Assembly (NCBI GenBank): GCA_032988165.1 | Contig: JANTQF010000415.1 | Coordinates: 1 to 28,146 of the forward strand | Direction of reading: 5' to 3' | Source of the DNA: Emmonsiellopsis sp. PD_33 | Lineage: Eukaryota; Ascomycota; Eurotiomycetes; Onygenales; Ajellomycetaceae | DNA: 28,146 nt | Part shown: positions 1-7,460 of the stretch, piece by piece | Numbering within the stretch: position 1 is the stretch's first letter | Layout: each line of letters begins with the position of its first letter | Made by a program: the position numbers and the translations under genes | Notes under the pieces: generated by a model | What the model was told of the DNA's origin: nothing | The model's input: the letters and a program-made list of their open reading frames with translations, nothing else | The model's database searches: none

Positions 1-144
1 GCGCCTTGAGGAGGAGTCGGGAGTTAGAACGCGGTCAACGAAGTAGAAGTGATAAAGGTAACTAAAGAGAATGTAGCCGTCGATGGGAATCGTGGGATGG
101 GAGGGTGGGATGGTGAAGTTGACGTTGACGTGCTCGAAAGAAAA
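1..144 (-). CDS. Possible partial exon of a gene running off the left edge
   Basis: Forty-eight codons are open on the minus strand from 144 to the window edge, with an in-frame TGA just upstream (147-145) and no ATG. More than half of the codons end in C, as in well-expressed fungal genes, and the predicted peptide is protein-like (it contains IPIDGYILFSYLYHFYF, a hydrophobic aromatic run). The other frames of this stretch are closed or less convincing. If real, it is an internal or 3' exon whose 5' splice partner lies to the right, divergent from the methyltransferase gene. The only nearby acceptor is a poor GAG after a T-rich run. I do not recognise the family; chance openness is quite possible. 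Confidence 0.3.
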
Positions 145-1069
145 TCAAATTTTATTTATTATCGTTATTATTGTTGTTGTTTACGTATGGATAGCTATGA
201 TCTACTGTGATGCCTTTGGCTAGAGAATACCAGTAAATATTTTGTTGATTTTTCTTGTGCCCAGGGGTTATGATAAGTTGGTTGGTTGGGTAGGTTTTTC
301 TATGTCTGTGCTTCTGCCTGGTGGATTATTTATTACAAAAGTCAGAATGATTGGTTATAAAGTTATAAAGAAAATAAAACCATTAGATTTAGAAACAGAG
401 AAATTATTACCATATAGTGTAGGTAAAAAATGAAGAAGAATAAGAGAATCAATTACTTACTTCCATCCCTCTCAAGGCCGGCGTCCAATGGGCGTCCTTC
501 TCTCGGCTAGTTTCGCTTACGTAGCTCCTCCTGCCAGCCGCGTCTGTCTTCGCCAAAACGCGTCTCTCATCTTCAACCACCCAACCTCGAGCACAACACA
601 CCACCCGGCAACAACCACTCACCCTCCCCGTCTCCCCGTCTCCCCAGTCCATGTATCGTTTCGAGGGCTGCTGTTGACGCAACCTATCCCCCACCAGCTT
701 CTCACTACTTTGGTTGTGGTGTGGGTGTGGCCTGTTGCTTACAACGCGCCTCTGCGTTCGCACTGAGAGACTCGTGCTGTGGTGGACGGTTTTGCCCTTT
801 TTACGAGGTGTTGTAACTAGCTGCTTGATAGAGGCTACAGCAACTTCCCAGGCCTTTTCTTTCTTTGATTCTTTCTTTTTCTTTTAAGATACCCGCTTTT
901 CTGTTCTTTTTCGACGGCCCCGTGCTTAACTATATTATTCATTTATCGGAGACCCTCGGGTTAAACAGGGACTGGGGGATTGCGCGCGCGCACTGTTTTG
1001 CTTTGCTTCTTATGTGTGCACAGTAACATTCTGTACATTTCATCGTCTCTTTTATTACCTTCGGGGCTG
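145..1069. other. Upstream region of the DNA methyltransferase gene
   Basis: No convincing gene. Positions 145-440 are AT-rich with TTATT repeats. Positions 530-770 are C-rich on the plus strand and hold open frames on both strands, whose products (runs of His, Thr and Pro) look like composition effects. A pyrimidine tract at about 853-885 and a GC alternation at 983-990 precede the likely transcript start; such CT tracts are common near fungal start sites. Confidence 0.5.
551..563 (+). promoter_or_regulatory. MluI cell-cycle box-like site
   Basis: The sequence CGCCAAAACGCGT contains a perfect ACGCGT (558-563), the core bound by MBF-type G1/S regulators in fungi, next to an E2F-like CGCCAAAA. 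It lies about 590 bp upstream of the methyltransferase ATG. S-phase expression would suit a DNA methyltransferase, but a 6-bp core may occur by chance. Confidence 0.3.
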
Positions 1070-1126
1070 GTACGTATAGTGTTAGTGTTGTTCTTGTGCG
1101 GATGAACTAACATGTTCCCTTTCCAG
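1070..1126 (+). other. Probable 5' UTR intron of the DNA methyltransferase gene
   Basis: A 57-bp stretch has a GTACGT donor (1070), an ACTAAC branch site (1106-1111) and a TTCCAG acceptor ending at 1126. The reading frame of the downstream gene has an in-frame TGA at 1143-1145, after the acceptor, so this intron cannot join coding sequence to the methyltransferase frame and must lie in the leader. Confidence 0.65.
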
Positions 1127-1146
1127 TGCGCCTTTTGTCACCTGAT

Positions 1147-1176
1147 ATGCCGGGATGGGGCTCGTGGACTCTATAG
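1147..1176 (+). promoter_or_regulatory. Upstream ORF overlapping the methyltransferase start
   Basis: An ATG at 1147 opens a ten-codon frame (stop TAG at 1174-1176) that overlaps the main ATG at 1155 in another frame. Its context is weaker than that of the main ATG (G at -3 and C at +4, against G at -3 and G at +4). Ribosomes starting here cannot reinitiate forwards at 1155, so translation of the methyltransferase would depend on leaky scanning. Confidence 0.5.
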
Positions 1177-4100
1177 ATGATTCAGGAGATGAGAATGTCG
1201 AGCTAGACGCCAGCCATGAGCAGGAGCAGACACAAACCTCGGCTCCATCACCACCACTTCCCAGGCAGAAACTGGACACACTTGTTGGTGTCTCACCTCC
1301 GCCACTGATCTTTCCAAAATCGGTTTATCGCAGTGATGAGCCGTCGCAGCCTGCCGCCATTGAGAGTGAGGCACTGGAGGAATTACTCAGCAATGCTGAA
1401 GAGCGTGGTCGGCAGACATATGGCCAGGGCGATAGTGATTTCATCAGCCTCTATCTGGAGGATTTCGTGATATATGCGCTTCCGGGCCTCTCACCAACGC
1501 CTCATGGTATGATCTCACTCGATCAGGTCGCTCTAAAGCAAGGGAGGGAGACGGCAACGTATTTCTTTGATGGGTTGGTGAAGGCGCCTGGGTCTGAGTC
1601 TGAGTTTGAGGAATTTTACCTTGAGAAGGTACCGTTTCGGTTGGTTTCGATTGGGGGATATGAGGACGTCGAGCAGCACAGTGTTGACAAGGATGTCTGG
1701 ATACAGTCGCTACACAATGCTTCCAAATCTAGAAGGGGGGAGGACGTCTGGTACCAGCTGGGTGCTCCGGCACCTATATACAAGGCATATCACAACTCTT
1801 TCTCGTGGCTGGCCGATTTCGCAAAGCACTTTGTTGACTATCTTCACAATACCAATAAGGTCACGCTTCGCCATTTCCGCTCAGATTTTACATCTTGGAT
1901 CAAGGAGCAACATGGTGCTGATCCACTGTTTACACAATGGTTAGCCGAGTATGGACGTCTTGATTTTAGGCAGGCTGTGAATGCCCATTCGAACTTCCTC
2001 CAGAAGCAAGCCTGGGATTTGGGGTCAAGCTATTACGACCATCCGCTGTGGGACGAACTTGGAGTTTCCCAAGATCCCATAGTACAGGAACAACCACAGG
2101 TCGCGAAAGGCACGATAGTCACACCCTACATCTATCAGTGTTTCAAAAATATGGTGTGGGCCAATCACCTCAACGCCGTGGACTTCGAACCGCAAGTGCT
2201 TGCCAAACATAAGTTGCGATTACAGGAACTAGGATTCATTCAGAGACCAAGGAAAGTGAGGATAAAATCGAAGCATCCTAGTATACCAGACGCAATTTTC
2301 AAAGACCCGATTCCGATTGCCCCCGGGGATGTGGTCGCAATCCGACGAGATCAGCAAACCCGTTGGAAGGGAACAGATGATCTATGGTATGCATTTGTCC
2401 AGGATGTCCGGCCCCGAAAGACCCGGGCGTCAGCCTTAGAACTGGTCTGGCTTTACCGCCCTTCCGAGACCGTGTGTGCCGATTTGACATATCCGCAGAC
2501 AACTGAGCTCTTTTTTTCAGACCACTGCAACTGTAGGGATAGTATTGTTGAGGCCACGGAAATTGTCAAGAAGGTTAAAGTGTCATTTTTCTCCAGCCAG
2601 GCAGAGAAAGGGTCGGGTTTTTTCATCAGACAGACCTACTTTTCAAAGGATGAGACGTTCGTCTCGTTGAAAGAGGATCATTTTAGTTGTCCATGCGACA
2701 AAAGGCAGCCGAAACCGGAGTATAAAGTTGGGGATACTGTTCTCATCGAAGCTAGTGATCCTAGAACTAGTGAAATCATTCTTGAACCGGTGGAAATCCT
2801 CGATATGGATGGATCAAATGTTGAAGTAAGGCTACTACCTCGTCGCGGACGGGATTATCATGACTCGACGGCGCGGCCAAATGAGCTTGTCTACACCGAT
2901 AGCACGCGACATATCCACATTGAGCAAGTGGAAAGACGATGTCACGTTCGATTCTATGTCCAAGGAGAGGATATTCCAGTGCCATATAATAGGGATGGCA
3001 CTGGTGATGCATTCTATTTTACGACACGCGAGATCCTTTCTGAGAATGGTGTTGAACTACTCCCTCTACAACATGCACCAAAGGGATTCCGTCAGGGCTT
3101 TGATCCAACTACAAATGACGGTAGTTTGCAAAAACTTCGCGCGCTGAATATATTCAGCGGCGGTGGAAGTTTCGACAGAGGCCTTGAAGAAGGGGGCGCT
3201 ATCCAGAATGAATGGGCGGTGGAATGGGGACTCGCACCGATGCTGACTTACCGGGCAAATCACGAAGATCTAGAAAAGGTCAACCTATTCTGGGGTTCTG
3301 TGAATGATTTCCTCCTCCAATCTATTCAAGGCAAAGCAGGACGCGCGTTGGTTGCAAAAGTGGGAGATGTGGAATTTATATCTGCTGGTAGCCCATGCCA
3401 GGGTTATTCGAGCGTTAATGGGCAGAAACATAATGAGACATCGATGCGGAATTCTTCAATGATCGCATCTGTGGCGTCATACGTCGACTTTTATCGGCCC
3501 AAGTATGCGATCTTAGAGAACGTGATTGCCATGTCCAATAAAACACACAAGATGAACCCACTATGCCAGCTAACCTGCGCCTTTGTGGGCATGGGCTACC
3601 AGGTTCGGATTCTCAACTTGGATGCTTGGAGCTTTGGAGCCCCTCAGAGCAGGTGTCGCTTGTTCATTCTTATAGCTGCACCAGGCCTCCAACTTCCATC
3701 TCACCCGTCGCTCACCCATTCACACCCGGAAAAGACAACCGAGAGATCACTAGGCAAGGCGCCCAATGGCCTCCCATTTGGCAAGAGGCATTGGGACACA
3801 CCTGTTTTCGAATATCTGACTGCATCTGAGGCCCTCAAAGATCTTCCGGGCACCGGAACAGGCAGAATAACCCCAGTCAGCTTACCTGATCATCGACAGG
3901 TCCGCGTTGAATCTGATACCAATCGCCATCTCGTCAACAACGCGCCTAAAGCCCCCTGGAATTCGGGTCTGCGGGAGGGAATTGCCAGGGGATTTGTCTC
4001 CCCTGACCTGGTGGAGCAAAAATACAGCAAGGCGACCGTGAAGACCTCCAGGATGTGGAGCCGCATCCATCCATATGGCCTGATGCCGACTGTTACCACA

Positions 4101-4871
4101 TTTCCTTCGCCGTTTTGCAAATTTACGGGGAGAATACTTCATTGGAAGGAGGACCGGGTGGTTAGTGTTATGGAAGCAAGGAGGGCGCAGGGGTTCCCGG
4201 ATGACGAAGTTTTGGTGGGCTCGCCGAGTCAGCAGTGGAAAGTTGTCGGGAATAGTGTGGCGAGGCAGGTTGCGTTGGCACTTGGGTTGGTTGTTAGGGA
4301 GGCTTGTTTGAGGAATTTGAAGGGGGATAGAGAAGGGGAGACGGGCGGGGTGGGTGTTGTCAATGGTGTCACTAATGGGGTACGGGTGGTTGTGAATAAT
4401 GGGGGTGAGCGGGAGTTGAGCGCTGTATCAACGAAACAAGAGGAGGGCCAGACGGAGTCGGACACTGATGTAGTAAATGCTCAGCTGTTGCGAGATATGA
4501 ACATGCAGCATGGCGACCTCCCCAATGGCATTCGTAACGGCGATCTCAAGGAATCACAACTTCCTACCCACACACGAGAGAAACAACCCAAGTCGAACTC
4601 CAACCCCCCCTTCCACCTCCATCCTGACATCGTCTTAGCTGAATCCAAGAAATCAACTCCCGACCACCGCATCCAATCTGAATCAGACGACAGCAGCACC
4701 ACCACTGCGGGATCCTCAACCAAGCCCGAAGGCGAACCGTCTTCTTCTAGGAAGAGAACATTCCATGCCTCTGGTGCGAACCAGCCTACCGCTGGGAACT
4801 GGATGAAGAAGATGAGAGTTGACGGAGAGAATGGGGATAAGGGTGGTCGTGAGGTTATATCCATTGATTGA
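1155..4871 (+). CDS. dim-2: DIM-2-type cytosine-5 DNA methyltransferase
   Basis: Transfers a methyl group from S-adenosylmethionine to C5 of cytosine in nuclear DNA. In Neurospora the DIM-2 family does all methylation and is guided by HP1 bound to H3K9me3. The 1238-residue protein is one uninterrupted frame. An RFTS-like N-terminal region spans about 94-330. BAH domains lie at about 385-510 and 523-645. The catalytic domain starts at 663: motif I FSGGGS (667-672), motif IV SPCQGYS with catalytic Cys748, motif VI ENV (788-790), motif VIII QSR (831-833), motif IX around MPTVTTF, and motif X GNSV (1032-1035). A low-complexity polar tail follows (about 1045-1238), ending ISID. All catalytic residues are present, so the gene looks functional. 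An in-frame TGA at 1143 fixes the start near 1155. The BAH plus RFTS-like layout favours DIM-2 over the shorter RID/Masc1 class. Confidence 0.95.
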   Translation: MGLVDSIDDSGDENVELDASHEQEQTQTSAPSPPLPRQKLDTLVGVSPPPLIFPKSVYRSDEPSQPAAIESEALEELLSNAEERGRQTYGQGDSDFISLYLEDFVIYALPGLSPTPHGMISLDQVALKQGRETATYFFDGLVKAPGSESEFEEFYLEKVPFRLVSIGGYEDVEQHSVDKDVWIQSLHNASKSRRGEDVWYQLGAPAPIYKAYHNSFSWLADFAKHFVDYLHNTNKVTLRHFRSDFTSWIKEQHGADPLFTQWLAEYGRLDFRQAVNAHSNFLQKQAWDLGSSYYDHPLWDELGVSQDPIVQEQPQVAKGTIVTPYIYQCFKNMVWANHLNAVDFEPQVLAKHKLRLQELGFIQRPRKVRIKSKHPSIPDAIFKDPIPIAPGDVVAIRRDQQTRWKGTDDLWYAFVQDVRPRKTRASALELVWLYRPSETVCADLTYPQTTELFFSDHCNCRDSIVEATEIVKKVKVSFFSSQAEKGSGFFIRQTYFSKDETFVSLKEDHFSCPCDKRQPKPEYKVGDTVLIEASDPRTSEIILEPVEILDMDGSNVEVRLLPRRGRDYHDSTARPNELVYTDSTRHIHIEQVERRCHVRFYVQGEDIPVPYNRDGTGDAFYFTTREILSENGVELLPLQHAPKGFRQGFDPTTNDGSLQKLRALNIFSGGGSFDRGLEEGGAIQNEWAVEWGLAPMLTYRANHEDLEKVNLFWGSVNDFLLQSIQGKAGRALVAKVGDVEFISAGSPCQGYSSVNGQKHNETSMRNSSMIASVASYVDFYRPKYAILENVIAMSNKTHKMNPLCQLTCAFVGMGYQVRILNLDAWSFGAPQSRCRLFILIAAPGLQLPSHPSLTHSHPEKTTERSLGKAPNGLPFGKRHWDTPVFEYLTASEALKDLPGTGTGRITPVSLPDHRQVRVESDTNRHLVNNAPKAPWNSGLREGIARGFVSPDLVEQKYSKATVKTSRMWSRIHPYGLMPTVTTFPSPFCKFTGRILHWKEDRVVSVMEARRAQGFPDDEVLVGSPSQQWKVVGNSVARQVALALGLVVREACLRNLKGDREGETGGVGVVNGVTNGVRVVVNNGGERELSAVSTKQEEGQTESDTDVVNAQLLRDMNMQHGDLPNGIRNGDLKESQLPTHTREKQPKSNSNPPFHLHPDIVLAESKKSTPDHRIQSESDDSSTTTAGSSTKPEGEPSSSRKRTFHASGANQPTAGNWMKKMRVDGENGDKGGREVISID

Positions 4872-5378
4872 TTGATCATAAGGATCTATGTGTTTCGTCT
4901 GAGGTTTTGGGAGGATGAAGCGCTGGTTGGCGGTCGAGAGGCGGGGTTTTAGGGGTGGGATCATCGCGTGTGGTATATGGGGATGGGATGGGGATAGGGA
5001 GGGGAGCATGGAGCCTGGGGCATATGATGAAGCAGCATGGGTGGAGTTTGATACGTGCAATATTTAAGAGATGAGACAGATGGATGATATATTTGCGTAG
5101 CTATCTTGCTGAAATTTAATGGATTTAATGGATTTGAACTGAAGAAGAGCCAACCCTCACTTCACATCTAGTTAAAATAATTAATTCATTCAGTGGGGAT
5201 TTCTTTCTCATCAAAAGCATACATACTTACCTGTAAAACCAGTCACAGTGAAGAAATACTGAAAACAAAGGCTAAGTAGACGAGAAAGAAAGAAAAATAC
5301 AACCCAATCTAGCTCACCCCTCTCGACCACCCCCCCTTCTCTCTCTCTCTCACTCTCCAATCAATGAAACTAAACAAA
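4872..5378. other. Convergent 3' region between methyltransferase and cmr1 genes
   Basis: No gene. The two genes end tail to tail here. The stretch contains a G-run cluster at 4979-5004, a short direct repeat (TTTAATGGAT twice, about 5117-5136) and a CT repeat at about 5338-5358, which would read as GA repeats in the cmr1 3' UTR. Confidence 0.7.
4979..5004 (+). other. G-quadruplex motif downstream of dim-2
   Basis: Five runs of three or four G are separated by loops of 2, 2, 3 and 1 bases (AT, AT, ATA, A). This is a canonical quadruplex-forming pattern on the sense strand, starting 108 nt after the methyltransferase stop codon, so it could form in the mRNA 3' UTR or in the DNA near the cleavage site. 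Confidence 0.6.
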
Positions 5379-7158
5379 TCACATCCACAAACAAACCTTC
5401 CCACTCGCCGTCCCACCCACAACCCAATCCACCGTCGGATGCATGACCGCCACCGCGGGCACGGCCGTTATCAACCCGTCCCCACCAAGCTGTGCAAGCT
5501 GGTCGCCTGCGGCCGTGTACACGTCTACGAAGCGGTTCATGTTTCCGATGCAGAAGCGCTGGATGGTGCCTGAGTGTGAGTGTGAGTTTGGGGAGGCTTG
5601 CCATTGGGGGCGGAGGCTGTGGTTTTTTTGTTAGCTTTGGTTGTTTTTGGGGTGGTTGGGGGTTGAGGTAAGGGTTAAAAAAGCGGCCCGGGGGAGGAGG
5701 GGGAACGTACATTGTGACCCATCGTCCGGTTTGGCAATTGTGCCTGATGGTCGTGGTGGGGTTCATATCGCTTTCAGCGAGGGTATGGTTCGGTTTCCAC
5801 GATTGGAAGCCCTTGGGTCCAAAGTCGTGGATTTTAATGGTATTGTCGTATGACGACGTGGCGATCTGACCCGCACGGTTGAAGGCGGCGTGGGAGACGG
5901 ACAGTTTGCTCTCATGCTCGCCGATGGGTGTTGGGGATTTCTTGGACAGTTTTCGGATGTCCCAAAGGCGCATGAAGCGGTCCAGTGAGGCGGTTGAGAA
6001 GAGATGCGGCTGTGATGGGCAGAGGGAGAAGCCGCCAATTTTCTTCTCGGAGAGCTGGTAGAGGTCTGTGCTGCTCGTGCTGCCTGCAGCGGCACCGCTT
6101 GCCATCCTGGTGTCGTGGCGGCCGAAGAAGCCCTCTAGCGTGGTGAAGTAGAGGACGTGGGGATCTTCGGGCGCCATGTCTACGCCGGATAGGGGCTCGT
6201 CGTCTGCTGTCGATGTTGGTGCGTACGCCTCCGTAGCTACGGACTTTTCTAGATCCAGGGCCCGGATGGAACTGTCGTAGCTGGCTGTATAAAGTTTGGA
6301 TGGTGTTGAATGATGGAGAAACATGGCGCTGATGGTCCGGGAATGGGGTTTTATAGTCGTGATTATGGGGTCCGGATCCTCGTCTTCATCGTCGCCTTCA
6401 GTTTTTACCTCACCAGGAGGCGGTTGGGAGGCATCAAAGATGCCAAGGTTACCGAGCTTATCACCGGCGAATATCAATGGTTTGGCTTCAGTGGGATGGA
6501 AAGCCATGGAATAGACTCTTTCCGGTGTTATTTTTATTCCTATGTGGTCTATAAGCAACATGTTCGGGATTTCTGGGGCAGTTCACTTACTGTTGGGTTC
6601 CCACGGCTCCCAAAGTTTCAACCCGCTCATCTTCTCCCTCATAGCCTTCAAATCCTTGTCCGTCGTCTTCTTGATATCTTCCTCGCCAAAGGTCCGCGAG
6701 AACCGTGGCGGGGCCGCATCCAACCCAAGAAGACTGGAGCCATCCCATTTCTGCCCTCCAACAATTATATCCCCCATATTCAGATCCCCCGAGACTCGCA
6801 TTCTTTTCGCCTGTGCGACTGCTTTTTCGGCCTCATACTGTTCCTCCGCCTTGCGCTTCGCTACTTCGCTATCGGCAGTCAGTCCAGCAAGCCGCGACGA
6901 GGTCCTTCGTGGAACGGGGGCCTCATTCTCCTTCTTTACGCGCTTCGCGGGTTTCTTTTTGTTGGCTTGCGATGCTGGCTTTGAGGACTTGGTAGACGGG
7001 CCTTTGGTAAACAAGCCTGAGGATTGGGCTTCAAGCGCAAGCTTTTTCAGGAGTGCATCGCGTTCCGCAATGTTGGCCGCACGCTGCTTCTCGAAATCGG
7101 ACAATTCTGGGGCGGGTTCAGTGGGAGGCATGGTCCAGTCCTGTAGGATGTATGACAA
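5379..7158 (-). CDS. cmr1: Cmr1/WDR76-type WD40 DNA-damage-binding protein
   Basis: Nuclear WD40 protein that in yeast binds UV-damaged DNA and joins replication-stress and protein-quality foci. Three exons on the minus strand: 7158-6591, 6539-5711, 5616-5379. Intron 1 (6590-6540, GTAAGT..CATAG) restores the family sequence WEPNRIKITPERVY; an earlier CTTATAG acceptor would insert extra residues. Intron 2 (5710-5617, GTACGT..CCACAG) joins GRWVTI to LRPQWQ and restores the C-terminal blades ending KVCLWM. The product is about 544 residues, near family length. The N-terminal SDFEKQRAANIAERDALL is the Cmr1 signature, followed by a basic region and then WD repeats such as LDRFMRLWDIRK and SSYDNTIKIHDF. 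The start may instead be the second Met (7131). A CATCCTACAG acceptor-like sequence just upstream of it even allows another first exon. Confidence 0.92.
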
Positions 7159-7460
7159 GTTAAGAGAGACAATGGCTAAGGAGTCAACAGAGCTGGCCAG
7201 TATAGCAAGACAGGACGTCGTTCAATGCGGGTGGAAGTTCTTCTGTTTCAGGAAAGTCGCGCGGCGCGAGGCGCGACATCACGTGATTGCAAAATCAATT
7301 TGCCGATCTGCTGACTCAGCTATCGCTCGTTATCTTATCCCCACGTGATATCGATTCAACCTCCAGTCCGACCTCGACCACCGCGATTTTTTCAAGCCTT
7401 TGACAACGACGAAGTCGATTCATATCTTCGGGGCCGCCTTTGCGACAGCCAAATGTAAGT
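7159..7460. promoter_or_regulatory. Shared divergent promoter of cmr1 and the Mtf2-like gene
   Basis: About 300 bp separates the two start codons. It holds a palindromic E-box TCACGTGA (7279-7286), a perfect Gcn4/CpcA-type TGACTCA (7312-7318) and a second CACGTGA (7342-7348), with TTATC (GATA-type) words at about 7330-7338. The three main sites fall within 70 bp in the middle of the gap, so they could serve both genes. CACGTG is bound by bHLH factors such as Cbf1. Factor identities are inferred from the motifs alone. Confidence 0.55.
7453..7458 (+). promoter_or_regulatory. Start-stop element (ATG TAA) before the Mtf2-like start
   Basis: A minimal upstream ORF of one codon lies two bases before the main ATG at 7461. 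Start-stop elements are known to stall ribosomes. The same bases form a consensus splice donor GTAAGT (7455-7460); if that donor is used, the element is not translated. Confidence 0.35.

Noticed and set aside
488..766. ORFs on both strands over 449-766
   Set aside because: Both frames are open because of C-rich composition. The peptides are low in complexity, with no domain, and lie in the methyltransferase upstream region.
6310..7348. Long plus-strand ORFs (224 and 268 codons) opposite cmr1
   Set aside because: They are antisense shadows of the cmr1 exons, whose own frame matches the family over its whole length.
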